A stretch of DNA of 64,000 bases, taken from NCBI RefSeq assembly GCF_014646275.1, contig NZ_BMND01000035.1:1-64000 (forward strand), written 5' to 3'. Every line of letters begins with the position of its first letter. The first letter of the stretch is position 1. Shown here in pieces: positions 53,530 to 62,069 of this stretch. The notes under the pieces were generated by a model, which saw only the letters and a program-made list of their open reading frames with translations, had not been told where the DNA came from and searched no databases. A program made the translations under genes and the position numbers. Source of the DNA: Streptomyces kronopolitis. GTDB taxonomy: Bacteria; Actinomycetota; Actinomycetes; Streptomycetales; Streptomycetaceae.

Positions 53530-55509
53530 TCACACCTGGACGCGGCGCTCCACGATGTCGAGGATCTCGGCGATCGCCTCGTCGCGCGGGATGCCGTTCT
53601 TCTGCGAGCCGTCGCGGTAGCGGAAGGAGACCGCGCCGGCCTCCATGTCCTCGTCACCGGCGATGACCATGAACGGGACCTTGGCCTTCTGCGCGTTGCG
53701 GATCTTCTTCTGCATCCGGTCCGAGGAGGCGTCCACCTCGATGCGCAGCCCCTTGGCCTTCGCCTGGGCGGCGAACTCCTGGAGGTAGGGGACGTGCGCG
53801 TCACCGATCGGGATGCAAGTCGCCTGCACCGGCGCCAGCCAGGCCGGGAACGCGCCCGCGTAGTGCTCCAGCAGCACCGCGAAGAACCGCTCGATCGAGC
53901 CGAACAGCGCACGGTGGATCATGACCGGACGCTGCTTGGAGCCGTCGGCGGAGGTGTACTCCAGGTCGAACCGCTCGGGCAGGTTGAAGTCCAGCTGGAT
54001 GGTGGACATCTGCCAGGTACGGCCGATGGCGTCCTTGGTCTGCACGGAGATCTTGGGCCCGTAGAACGCGGCGCCGCCCGGGTCGGGGACCAGCGGCAGG
54101 CCCTGCTTCTCGGCCACCTTCCGCAGCACCTCGGTGGCCTCCTCCCAGGTCTCGTCCGAGCCGACGAACTTCTCCGGATCCTTGGTGGACAGCTCCAGGT
54201 AGAAGTCGGTCAGACCGTAGTCGCGCAGCAGATCCAGGACGAAGGTGAGGGTGGCGTCCAGCTCGTCCGCCATCTGCTCCCGGGTGCAGTAGATGTGCGC
54301 GTCGTCCTGGGTGAAGCCGCGGGCACGGGTCAGGCCGTGCACCACACCGGACTTCTCGTACCGGTACACGGTCCCGAACTCGAAGAGGCGCAGCGGCAGT
54401 TCACGGTACGAGCGGCCGCGCGCATCGAAGATCAGGTTGTGCATCGGGCAGTTCATGGGCTTGAGGTAGTAGTCGACGCCCTCGTCGAGTTGCATGGGCG
54501 GGTACATGCCGTCGGCGTACCAGTCCAGGTGGCCCGACTTCTCGAACAGCTTCCCCTTGGTGGCGTGCGGGGTGTAGACGAACTCGTAGCCCGACTCCTC
54601 GTGGCGCCGGCGGGAGTAGTCCTCCATGACCCGGCGGATGATGCCGCCCTTGGGGTGGAAGACCGCCAGCCCCGAGCCGATGTCCTCGGGAACGGAGAAA
54701 AGGTCCAGCTCCGACCCCAGCTTGCGGTGATCGCGCTTCTCGGCCTCGGCGAGGAACTCCAGATGCGCCTTCAGCTCGTCCTTGGTCGGCCAGGCGGTGC
54801 CGTAGATCCGCTGGAGCTGCTTGTTCTTCTCGCTGCCGCGCCAGTAGGCGGCGGCCGAGCGCATCAGCTTGAACGCCGGGATGGCGCGGGTGCTGGGCAG
54901 GTGCGGGCCGCGGCAGAGGTCCTTCCAGCACAGCTCGCCGGTCTTGGCGTCGAGGTTGTCGTAGATGGTCAGCTCGCCGGCGCCGACCTCGGCGGAGGCG
55001 CCCTCGGCGGCCTCCGCGGCGGAGCCCTTGAGTCCGATCAGCTCCAGCTTGTACGGCTCGTCCGCCAGCTCCTCGCGCGCGGCGTCGTCGCCGACCGCCC
55101 GGCGCGCGAACTTCTGCCCGCGCTTCTGGATCTCCTGCATCTTCTTCTCGATGCGCTTGAGGTCGTCCGGGTGGAAGGGGGTCTCGACGTCGAAGTCGTA
55201 GTAGAAGCCGTCCTTGATCGGCGGGCCGATGCCGAGCTTCGCGTCCGGGAACAGCTCCTGCACAGCCTGCGCCATCACATGCGCGGTGGAGTGCCGCAGG
55301 ATGTTCAGACCGTCCTCGGAGGTGATCTCGACGGGCTCGACCTCGTCACCCTCGGCGATCTCGTACGCCAGGTCCTTCAGCTCGCCGGCCACGCGCGCGG
55401 CGACGACACTGCGCTCACCCTGGAAGAGGTCGGCGGCCGTAGTCCCCGTGGTCACCACGCGTTCTTCCCGCTCGGAATCGCGTTGGACGGTCACACGGAC
55501 GTCTGACAC
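53530..55509 (-). CDS. thrS: Threonyl-tRNA synthetase
   Basis: Charges tRNA-Thr. It has 659 residues from a GTG at 55509 (VSDVRVTVQRDSE), with AGGAG six bases before it; an ATG at 55527 also reads in frame but its ribosome-binding site is only two bases away. TGS and editing domains come first (HSTAHVMAQ in the editing site). The class II core follows (MNCPMHNLIF zinc region, RARGFTQDDAHIYC), then the anticodon-binding domain. No T-box leader is visible. Confidence 0.96.
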   Translation of the reverse strand: MSDVRVTVQRDSEREERVVTTGTTAADLFQGERSVVAARVAGELKDLAYEIAEGDEVEPVEITSEDGLNILRHSTAHVMAQAVQELFPDAKLGIGPPIKDGFYYDFDVETPFHPDDLKRIEKKMQEIQKRGQKFARRAVGDDAAREELADEPYKLELIGLKGSAAEAAEGASAEVGAGELTIYDNLDAKTGELCWKDLCRGPHLPSTRAIPAFKLMRSAAAYWRGSEKNKQLQRIYGTAWPTKDELKAHLEFLAEAEKRDHRKLGSELDLFSVPEDIGSGLAVFHPKGGIIRRVMEDYSRRRHEESGYEFVYTPHATKGKLFEKSGHLDWYADGMYPPMQLDEGVDYYLKPMNCPMHNLIFDARGRSYRELPLRLFEFGTVYRYEKSGVVHGLTRARGFTQDDAHIYCTREQMADELDATLTFVLDLLRDYGLTDFYLELSTKDPEKFVGSDETWEEATEVLRKVAEKQGLPLVPDPGGAAFYGPKISVQTKDAIGRTWQMSTIQLDFNLPERFDLEYTSADGSKQRPVMIHRALFGSIERFFAVLLEHYAGAFPAWLAPVQATCIPIGDAHVPYLQEFAAQAKAKGLRIEVDASSDRMQKKIRNAQKAKVPFMVIAGDEDMEAGAVSFRYRDGSQKNGIPRDEAIAEILDIVERRVQV

Positions 55510-55621
55510 CGGTCTCTCCTGACTCATGTCTCCTGCGCGTCAGCGATTGCTGCGCAGCAGAATCGTACCGAGCCGGTGGACCGGACCGCGAAACGGTTTC
55601 ACCACCCCCGTGCGCGGGGGC

Positions 55622-56800
55622 TCAGTCCTCCGCCCCGCAGGCCTCCTCGAAGAAGTCGAGATTCTCCTGGAGGGACTTCAGCAGCCGGTCCCGCTCGGCC
55701 TCGTCGACCTGTACGGGCGTGACATCGCGGCCGCCGGTGATCCGGCGGAAGCCGCCCCGGCTCTCCAACCGCCCGGTCACCCGCACCGGCAGCCCCACCA
55801 GATGCGCGTGCCCGGCGATGCGGTAGTCCTCCTCCCCCAGCGCCACCCGCACCTGCAGCACGTCCGCCCCGGTGAGCACCCGCAGCCGCACGGTGCCGGG
55901 ACCGCCGGGCCGCTCCCTGCGCAGCCGCACCACCGCGCCGGTCACCCGCACTGGCAGCGAGGGCTCCGCCCGCACATACCGCTGGGCGGCCTGCTGGAGC
56001 GCGGGCAGATCACCGGGCGAGAACTCCACCGCCTCGGGACGGGCCGGGCAGCCGGCCGGCGGTCCTGCGCCCGGGGACCACTCGACCGAGATCCGCGCCC
56101 CTTCCGCGTCCCGCACCAGCGCGATCAGCGCCTGGACCAGCTCATGGCAGACCCCCAGCGCGACCGCCGCGTCGAAGGCCTCCGTGCCGCCGGTGGCGCG
56201 CTGGTAGTCGGTGGCGTCCCGGGCCGCGTGCAGCGCCCGCTGCAACCCGGCGACCGCGCCGCGCCCCCCGCGGACCGGGACGAACGCGGTCAGCCGGCGC
56301 CCGGCCACCGCCGGGCCGACCAGCACCTCGCCCAGGAACGCCTCGGCCGGCCGCCGGTGCCGGGCGCCGTAGTAGCCGGCCCGGCCGTATGTCCCCAGCG
56401 CCCCGGCGACCAGCATCGAGCGGGCCGCCCCGCGCAGTTGCTCCTGCGCCGCCCAGTGCGCCGCCCCCGAACCCCCGTCGGGGACCTCGCGCTCCCAGCG
56501 CACCTCGTCGCTGGGCACCGCCAGCCCCATCAGCACCTCGCGGGCCGAGGGCGCGGCGCTCTGCGCGAGCGCCGCCAGCGCCTCCGCGAGCAGCTCCCCG
56601 CTGTCGGGGAAGCGGCGGTCGTGCGGGACCAGCAGGCTGGTGCCGGCCGCGCCGCCGGGCGGCGTCCACCGGGCGTAGTGGCCGGCGGCCCCGCCCCGGC
56701 GCCGCCAGCCGTGCCGCGCCAGCAGCGCGCCGAGCACCGCCGGGTCGAGCCGCGCGGGGTCCAGCAGCCGCGCGTCGTGATCATCGGTCGGCCGGTACAT
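55622..56800 (-). CDS. Protein of unknown function paired with a DUF4365 protein; possible C-terminal OB-fold
   Basis: A protein of 392 residues from the ATG at 56800. No catalytic motif is recognised. The last 110 residues (VRVTGAVVRLRRE ... AHAHLVGLPVRVTGRLESRG) alternate beta-strands and glycines like an OB-fold, which is an inference. The N-terminal region is Ala/Gly/Arg-rich and helical. Its start shares one base with the stop of the DUF4365 gene, so the two are translationally coupled and probably work together. Confidence 0.7.
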   Translation of the reverse strand: MYRPTDDHDARLLDPARLDPAVLGALLARHGWRRRGGAAGHYARWTPPGGAAGTSLLVPHDRRFPDSGELLAEALAALAQSAAPSAREVLMGLAVPSDEVRWEREVPDGGSGAAHWAAQEQLRGAARSMLVAGALGTYGRAGYYGARHRRPAEAFLGEVLVGPAVAGRRLTAFVPVRGGRGAVAGLQRALHAARDATDYQRATGGTEAFDAAVALGVCHELVQALIALVRDAEGARISVEWSPGAGPPAGCPARPEAVEFSPGDLPALQQAAQRYVRAEPSLPVRVTGAVVRLRRERPGGPGTVRLRVLTGADVLQVRVALGEEDYRIAGHAHLVGLPVRVTGRLESRGGFRRITGGRDVTPVQVDEAERDRLLKSLQENLDFFEEACGAED

Positions 56801-57387
56801 CAGGGTCTCCCTCCCGCCCCGACCCGCGTCATGATCTCGCAGAGCGCGCGGTCGTCGAAGATCCGCGTGGTCGGTATCCGCACGGTGGTCCTGCGCCGGC
56901 CGGTCACCGGGTGGCCGGCCAGATTGATCCAGTAGCAGCAGTGCCGCAGTTCGAGGCGGTCGTGCGAGGCCCGCAGCCAGTCCTCCGGGGTCCGCGGGAC
57001 CAGCATCACGACCAGGATCTTGTGCACCGCGACGGGGGTGCGGGCCAGCTTCACCAGATGGTCGTTGTCGAGGGTGAAGGCGAAGGTCGGCCCCGGCGGG
57101 CGGGGTGCGGTCTGGTAGGTGCACTTGAGCTGCACCTTGATGGTGACCTCGTCGTCGACGGTGTGGCCGGGTGCGCCGTGGCTGACGTGCCAGTCGATCC
57201 CGTTGTCCGGGAAGGGCTGGGCCAGCGAGCACCCGGAGGCGGCTGCGACCGCGTGCAGATATCCCACCTGGAGGGTCTCCATACAGGCGGTGGTCGCGAG
57301 CGCGCCGCGCTGCGGGGTGAGGGCGGGCCGGGGGTACCTCGCGCTTGCGGGGGACAGCCCGCCCGGTTCGGGCTTCGCGAGCGTCAT
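56800..57387 (-). CDS. DUF4365 family protein (restriction-endonuclease-like fold)
   Basis: A protein of 195 residues. DUF4365 proteins are predicted to have a PD-(D/E)xK-type fold. Here GIDWHV (Asp at 65) is followed about 20 residues later by VQLKCT (85-90), the expected D ... QxK arrangement. The C-terminal half (YWINLAGHPVTGRRRTTVRIPTTRIF) matches the family. Members occur near defence and mobile genes in other bacteria. Here the neighbours are core genes, so a defence role is only a possibility. It diverges from the exonuclease gene. Confidence 0.75.
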   Translation of the reverse strand: MTLAKPEPGGLSPASARYPRPALTPQRGALATTACMETLQVGYLHAVAAASGCSLAQPFPDNGIDWHVSHGAPGHTVDDEVTIKVQLKCTYQTAPRPPGPTFAFTLDNDHLVKLARTPVAVHKILVVMLVPRTPEDWLRASHDRLELRHCCYWINLAGHPVTGRRRTTVRIPTTRIFDDRALCEIMTRVGAGGRP

Positions 57388-57583
57388 CGCTCAAGCCTTC
57401 CGGGCTGTGCCGATCGGTGAAGGTGACCGACGGGCAGGGGGGCTCCTCCGCACCGGCCCGTCCCTCTGGTTGTCTCCCCGTCAAGTGGTCAACAAACAAA
57501 GACGGTTCGACCACCGGGCCGCTCGGGTATCACCAGGTCGGATGACGCGCACGTCATCCACCGTACGAGCGCGAGGAGTTGGG

Positions 57584-58312
57584 ATGATGCCGTGCTGGTA
57601 TGACGGTCCGCTTGCCGCCTTCGACACCGAGACCACGGGCATCGACGTCGAGCGGGACCGCATCGTCTCCGCCGCCCTGGTGGTCCAGGAGACCCCGCGC
57701 TCCGCGCCCCGGGTCACCCGCTGGCTGATCAACCCGGGCGTCGCGATACCCGAGGCCGCGACGGCCGTGCACGGCCTGACGGCCGACCATCTCGCCCTGC
57801 ACGGACGCTGGCCGGCGCCGGTGCTGGAGGAGATCGCCCGCGCCCTGGCCGCCCAGTCGGTGGCCGGCCGCCCGCTGGTCGTGATGAACGCCCCGTTCGA
57901 CCTCACCCTGGTGGAGCGCGAGTTGCGGCGGCACCGCGCCAGCTCGCTCGACGCCTACCTGGGCGGCCATCCGCTGCGCGTCCTGGACCCCCGGGTCCTC
58001 GACAAGCACCTGGACCGCTACCGCAAGGGCCGCCGGACGCTCACCGACCTGTGCGCGCAGTACGAGGTCGAGCTGACCGACGCCCATGAGGCCGCCGCCG
58101 ACGCACTCGCCGCACTGCGGGTCGTTAGGGCCCTGGGCCACCGCTTCGCCGAGCGCCTGGAGGGGCTGCACCCGGCCGAGCTGCACTCGCGCCAGGCCAT
58201 CTGGCACGCGGCGCAGGCCCGCGGACTGGAGGCGTGGTTCGCCCGCAGCGGCAACCCCGAGACCGTCGATCCGCACTGGCCGGTGCGCCCGGCTCTGCCC
58301 GCCGCGGCCTGA
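57584..58312 (+). CDS. DnaQ-like DEDDh 3'-5' exonuclease
   Basis: A protein of 242 residues from the ATG at 57584 (GAGGAG five bases upstream; a second ATG follows). Exo I DTETTG, Exo II NAPFDL and Exo III HEAAADAL (H-x4-D) are all present, so it should be active on 3' ends of DNA or RNA. The C-terminal 50 residues (ELHSRQAIWHAAQARGLEAW) are typical of the actinobacterial branch. It is not next to a polymerase gene. Confidence 0.92.
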   Translation: MMPCWYDGPLAAFDTETTGIDVERDRIVSAALVVQETPRSAPRVTRWLINPGVAIPEAATAVHGLTADHLALHGRWPAPVLEEIARALAAQSVAGRPLVVMNAPFDLTLVERELRRHRASSLDAYLGGHPLRVLDPRVLDKHLDRYRKGRRTLTDLCAQYEVELTDAHEAAADALAALRVVRALGHRFAERLEGLHPAELHSRQAIWHAAQARGLEAWFARSGNPETVDPHWPVRPALPAAA

Positions 58313-58387
58313 CGGGTGCTCAGCGGCTTCCGGGCCCGGCCGGCGAAGGGCCGCCCGGAATTCCCGGACCGCGTGCGCCAACGAAAA

Positions 58388-58417
58388 GAACCGGACCGCC
58401 TTTTGGCGGCCCGGTTC
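58388..58417 (-). terminator. Intrinsic terminator after tRNA-Val copy 1
   Basis: 13-bp stem (58405-58417 with 58388-58400; one G-U pair in the minus-strand RNA) and a four-base AAAA loop, followed on the minus strand by TTCTTTTCGT. It is one of the few hairpins here with a real U tract. Confidence 0.85.
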
Positions 58418-58427
58418 CTGATCCCGG

Positions 58428-58499
58428 TGGGCGATACTGGGTTCGAACCAGTGACCTCTTCGGTGTGAACGAAGCGCTCTCCCACTGAGCTAATCGCCC
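58428..58499 (-). tRNA. tRNA-Val (anticodon CAC), copy 1
   Basis: 72 bases with the acceptor stem GGGCGAT/ATCGCCC, D arm GCTCAGTGGGAGAGC, anticodon arm CTTCG-TTCACAC-CGAAG (anticodon CAC, reading GUG) and the T arm CTGGTTCGAACCAG. CCA is not fully encoded. It is identical to copy 2 at 59165-59236. Confidence 0.96.
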
Positions 58500-58615
58500 G
58501 GGTGTCGGCTGGGTTTCCCCTGCGAACGAGCAGAACAATACAGCGCGCCCGGGCCCGGCATCAAATTCCTGCTCCCGGGCACCCCGGGGCCGCCCTCCTG
58601 AAGGCCCGGCGCAGG

Positions 58616-59077
58616 TCATCCACGGGCCAGCCAGGCGGCCAGGCCGCGCCGCCCGGACCGCATCATCAGCGCGTGGTTGGCGAGGAACGCCGGCCGCCCC
58701 GGCAGCGCGAACCGCCGCAGCAGCGGCTTGCAGACCTCGACGTCCTGCTCGAAGACGACCCGGGTGCCGCCCGCCCCGGGCACCACCGTCCAGCGCGCCC
58801 AGCCGGACAGGTCACCGCGCATCGCGATCTCCAGCGTCCCTGTGCCGGGGTCCCGTACCCGCTCGCTCGCCACCACCGTCAGGTCGTAGGGCAGCAGCGA
58901 CCGGAACCGGACGATCCCGCTGCGGTCGTCGAGCGGGGCCACCTCGCGGACCTGGGGCCACCAGGAGGGGTAGGTCTCGGCGCGTTCGAGCACCGCGTAG
59001 ACGACGGCCGGCTGCGCGGGGAGCAGCCAGACGGTGCGGAAGCGGTAGCGATGCAGACGGTGCGACCAGTCGGACAT
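58616..59077 (-). CDS. SRPBCC (START-like) small ligand-binding protein
   Basis: A protein of 153 residues from the ATG at 59077. The strand pattern and the conserved segments (WLLPAQPAVVYAVLERAETYPSWWP split around the first helix, and VVFEQDVEVCKPLLRRF) match polyketide cyclase/dehydrase SRPBCC proteins. It probably binds a hydrophobic ligand. The gene is enclosed between the two tRNA-Val copies. Confidence 0.85.
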   Translation of the reverse strand: MSDWSHRLHRYRFRTVWLLPAQPAVVYAVLERAETYPSWWPQVREVAPLDDRSGIVRFRSLLPYDLTVVASERVRDPGTGTLEIAMRGDLSGWARWTVVPGAGGTRVVFEQDVEVCKPLLRRFALPGRPAFLANHALMMRSGRRGLAAWLARG

Positions 59078-59122
59078 GATCCCAGTGTGCGCCCCCGGGG
59101 CGGCACGCCGGTCCAACAAGCG

Positions 59123-59157
59123 CGACGGCCCGGAGACTTGGAGTCTCCGGGCCGTCG
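59123..59157 (-). terminator. Terminator after tRNA-Val copy 2
   Basis: A perfect 15-bp stem (59123-59137 with 59143-59157, loop five) starting eight bases after the tRNA 3' end. It also separates the tRNA from the SRPBCC gene. Confidence 0.85.
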
Positions 59158-59164
59158 TCCGGGG

Positions 59165-59236
59165 TGGGCGATACTGGGTTCGAACCAGTGACCTCTTCGG
59201 TGTGAACGAAGCGCTCTCCCACTGAGCTAATCGCCC
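59165..59236 (-). tRNA. tRNA-Val (anticodon CAC), copy 2
   Basis: Same 72-base sequence as copy 1, including anticodon CAC. It lies 666 bases upstream of copy 1 in the direction of transcription and has its own terminator. Confidence 0.96.
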
Positions 59237-59306
59237 GGGCGCACCGCCCACATTACCCCACGTCGGCAGGCACTTCTGACCATTTCCCGGCCACTCGGAC
59301 TCCCGG

Positions 59307-59735
59307 TCACTCGGAGACGTTCCACGGCAGCGCGAGGCCGAACTTCCACACATAGACCGCGAGCAGCGCCGCGATGATCACCAGGCCGACGGTGGTCAGC
59401 GTGATGTTGCGCCGACGCACCTTGGGGTCGAGCGCCTTCTGGGCCGCTTCGGTGACCTTGCGCTTGGTCCAGCGCAGCACCAGCTGGGCCCAGACGAACT
59501 CCGTCGCCCAGATCGCCATGCCGCCGAAGATCACCAGCCAGCCCGGCCCCGGCAGCGGCAGCATGATCACGCCGGCCACGACGACCGCCAGTCCGACGAC
59601 GAAGACTCCGACCTGCCAGCTCAGGTGGAGCGGCCGGGAGCGCTTGATGAAGTGCGGCGCCCTGGAGCCGAGCGGCTGCTCGGTCGGAGCGCCCTCCTCC
59701 AGCGTTCCCGACCCCCCGTTACTCTGCGTATTCAT
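59307..59735 (-). CDS. TIGR02611-type PGPGW membrane protein
   Basis: A protein of 142 residues from the ATG at 59735 (MNTQSNGGSG). Three hydrophobic helices are separated by the family hallmark PLPGPGWLVIFGGMAI (about residues 60-75). The C-terminal helix ends near residue 136. Its role is not known. It diverges from ssgB across a 190-base gap. Confidence 0.85.
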   Translation of the reverse strand: MNTQSNGGSGTLEEGAPTEQPLGSRAPHFIKRSRPLHLSWQVGVFVVGLAVVVAGVIMLPLPGPGWLVIFGGMAIWATEFVWAQLVLRWTKRKVTEAAQKALDPKVRRRNITLTTVGLVIIAALLAVYVWKFGLALPWNVSE

Positions 59736-59925
59736 GCACCCAAACTTACCGGATGGTGCGGGTTCGCCGGAATTACCGCCGAGGACGATCTCGCAATCCG
59801 CCGGAAGAGGTACCTGAAGCCACACAAAACCGTCAGAGGGGTTTACAACGGCACCGTAGGTGGCATGTCGATTTCGCCGACGTGCGAATCCCCGAGCGCA
59901 CACTGAGCGAAAGGCCCTGGCGCTT

Positions 59926-60339
59926 ATGAACACCACGGTCAGCTGCGAGCTGCACCTGCGCCTCGTTGTGTCGAGCGAGTCCTCACTGCCTGTACCCGCG
60001 GGCCTGCGGTATGACACGGCCGATCCCTATGCCGTGCATGCCACCTTCCACACCGGAGCCGAGGAAACCGTCGAATGGGTTTTCGCCCGCGACCTCCTCG
60101 CCGAGGGCCTGCACCGGCCCACGGGCACCGGAGACGTCCGCGTATGGCCGTCCCGGAGCCACGGACAGGGCGTGGTGTGCATCGCCCTGAGTTCCCCGGA
60201 GGGCGAAGCCCTGCTCGAGGCGCCCGCGCGGGCTCTCGAGTCGTTCCTCAAAAGGACCGATGCGGCCGTACCGCCCGGTACGGAGCACCGGCATTTCGAT
60301 CTCGACACCGAGCTCTCCCACATCCTCGCGGAGAGCTGA
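59926..60339 (+). CDS. ssgB: SsgB, sporulation-specific cell division activator
   Basis: Recruits FtsZ (with SsgA) to future septum sites in aerial hyphae. It has 137 residues from the ATG at 59926, the normal SsgB length, and it keeps the invariant-looking SsgB stretches RLVVSSESSLPVPAGLRYD and FARDLLAEGLHRPTGTGDV. SsgB is the most conserved SsgA-like protein and a strong marker for Streptomyces-type sporulators. SsgB genes are known from other species to be under SigH and BldD control; a weak BldD-like core lies at 59896-59910. Confidence 0.97.
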   Translation: MNTTVSCELHLRLVVSSESSLPVPAGLRYDTADPYAVHATFHTGAEETVEWVFARDLLAEGLHRPTGTGDVRVWPSRSHGQGVVCIALSSPEGEALLEAPARALESFLKRTDAAVPPGTEHRHFDLDTELSHILAES

Positions 60340-60567
60340 GACGCAGACCGCTTACCGAAAGCACTCACCCGCTCACACTTGCGTCCGTCCGACTCGGGGA
60401 GACGGCGCAGGACCGACAAGTTCATACGGCACACTTCGGCGTCGTCGCCGCGGACCCACCGCGGAGTCGGCGCTGAAGCTTGTTCGAGGCGCTAGAGTCG
60501 GCGACCATTCGGCAACCACACCCGGGGGCGGCACCCGTCCGGCCCCACCCTGCCAGGGAGCGGAACC

Positions 60568-61134
60568 GTGATGATCACCCATGACACCCGGTGCGCACTG
60601 GACGCGGTTGTCGATCTGCTGAACACCGCCCCGGAGGGCGAATCGCCCGGGGCGCCCGACAGCCTGGCCGACCTGGCGGCCCTCGGGGACTTCGTGCGCC
60701 GCAACGACATCAGCGATGTGGGCACGCTCGGCGCGGGGGATCTGACGGCCGTACGGTCCCTGCGGGCGCGGTTCGCGCAGATCTTCGCGGCGGGCGACGA
60801 CCGCACCGCCGCCGAACAGCTGAACTCGCTGGTCGCCTCGGCGGGCACCACCCCGCGGCTGACCGATCATGACGGCTTCGACTGGCACGTCCACTACTTC
60901 GCGCCGGGCGCCTCGGTCGCCGAGCACCTGGCCGCGGACGGCGGGATGGCGCTGGCGTTCCTCGTCGTCGCCGGGGAGCGCGAGCGGCTGCGGCGCTGCG
61001 AGGCGCCGGACTGCCGGCACGCCTTCGTCGACCTCTCCCGCAACCGCTCGCGGCGCTACTGCGACAGCCGCACCTGCGGAAACCGGCTGCACGTCGCGGC
61101 CTACCGGGCACGGCGGCGGGAGGCCGCGGGCTGA
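60568..61134 (+). CDS. CGNR zinc-finger (ABATE domain) putative regulator
   Basis: A protein of 188 residues from a GTG at 60568, with GGGAG seven bases before it; the ATG at 60571 is an alternative. The N-terminal ABATE-like domain binds an unknown ligand. The C-terminal 45 residues hold the CGNR finger: CEAPDCRHAFVD, then YCDSRTCGNRLHVAAYRAR. Such proteins are treated as transcription factors. Confidence 0.9.
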   Translation: MMITHDTRCALDAVVDLLNTAPEGESPGAPDSLADLAALGDFVRRNDISDVGTLGAGDLTAVRSLRARFAQIFAAGDDRTAAEQLNSLVASAGTTPRLTDHDGFDWHVHYFAPGASVAEHLAADGGMALAFLVVAGERERLRRCEAPDCRHAFVDLSRNRSRRYCDSRTCGNRLHVAAYRARRREAAG

Positions 61135-61188
61135 ACCGCCGCCGCGGGCCCGGGCCGGATCGGCCCCTTGGCGGCGCACCGGGCGGCC

Positions 61189-61344
61189 TCACAGGATGTA
61201 GAGGTCATGCACGGCGCCGAGGAGGAGCAGGAAGCCGATCACGGCGAGGAAGAGCATCAGCGGCGGCTGGGACAGCGCGAACAGGCAACCGCGCGGTTCG
61301 GGGGACGGGGCGTCGTCTTGGGCGAGGGCGCACTCATCGTTCAT
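61189..61344 (-). CDS. Small single-helix membrane protein, 51 residues
   Basis: A short gene with start ATG at 61344 (MNDECALAQDDAPSPEPRG) and stop at 61189-61191. After an acidic/Pro-rich first 25 residues comes one membrane helix (PLMLFLAVIGFLLLLGAVHD). Codon use is like that of its neighbours (G/C at third positions), which supports coding. It lies 69 bases beyond the start of the gene at 61413-61874 and has the same direction. Function unknown. Confidence 0.65.
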   Translation of the reverse strand: MNDECALAQDDAPSPEPRGCLFALSQPPLMLFLAVIGFLLLLGAVHDLYIL

Positions 61345-61412
61345 CTCGCGCGCATCATGGCGCAGCCGATCGCCCGGTCAGGCCCGATCGGGTCCTCAGC
61401 GGCGGTAGTTCA

Positions 61413-61874
61413 TCAGATCCCGTGCTTTTTCAGGATCGCTTCGATGTCCGAGAAGTCATCCTTGGGTGCGCCGCTCTTGTCCGGTGCGGCCTTGCCCTTG
61501 GCGGCCGGCTGCGCGGCGGGGCGGCCCGCGCCGAGGGAGGGGGCGGAGGCGGCCGGGGCCACCGCGTCGGGCCGGGCCGCCGCCGCGGCCTTGCGCTCCT
61601 TGCGGCTGCCGATCCCGCCCCTGCGGCGCTCCGCCGCCCGGCCGAGGGCGAACAGCACGAACGAGAGCGCGAGCAGGCCGAAGCCGGCCCAGACCGTGGG
61701 CTTGAAGACGATGCCGGTGATCCAGTCGATGACGCCGGTCATCACCAGGCCGATGGGGATCAGGGAAAAGGCGGCGATGCGGGTCGCGGCCAGGAACCGC
61801 TTGCGGTATGCCGTGATCGCGGCGATGCCCAGGCCCGCTGCCGACACCGCGGCACAGACGGTCGAGGTCAGCAT
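61413..61874 (-). CDS. Conserved membrane protein with Ala/Pro-rich tail
   Basis: A protein of 153 residues. Helices are visible at about residues 3-20, 32-50 and 60-78 (WAGFGLLALSFVLFALGRAA). A basic and Ala/Pro-rich cytoplasmic region follows, ending in DDFSDIEAILKKHGI, which looks like a conserved amphipathic tail helix. No function is recognised. Confidence 0.75.
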   Translation of the reverse strand: MLTSTVCAAVSAAGLGIAAITAYRKRFLAATRIAAFSLIPIGLVMTGVIDWITGIVFKPTVWAGFGLLALSFVLFALGRAAERRRGGIGSRKERKAAAAARPDAVAPAASAPSLGAGRPAAQPAAKGKAAPDKSGAPKDDFSDIEAILKKHGI

Positions 61875-62069
61875 CCGGTCCTCCTGCCGATGGATGGGTG
61901 AGCAGGCATTCTGCTCCCTTCCATCCTGCCTTGTCCGAACCCGCCCGGGCCACGTTCCGGCACGTCCTCAGGGACATCTCCGGGTTGCGCTCCTTCGCAG
62001 GTCCCGGTTCGGGCACCCGCCCGGGTACCTCGCGACTGGTGTCCCCGCGGGGCTGGAAGACTGGCCTCC

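Noticed and set aside
53530..55621. T-box riboswitch before thrS
   Set aside because: The 112-base upstream gap has no specifier loop or T-box sequence and no terminator/antiterminator pair that I can see.
58428..59236. att sites of an integrative element between the two tRNA-Val genes
   Set aside because: Only 665 bases with one SRPBCC gene lie between them, with no integrase, excisionase or replication gene.
59839..59844. GGGTTT as a SigH -10 element of ssgB
   Set aside because: It resembles the SigB/SigH -10, but no fitting GTT-type -35 was found at 14-17 bases, so I did not list it as a promoter.
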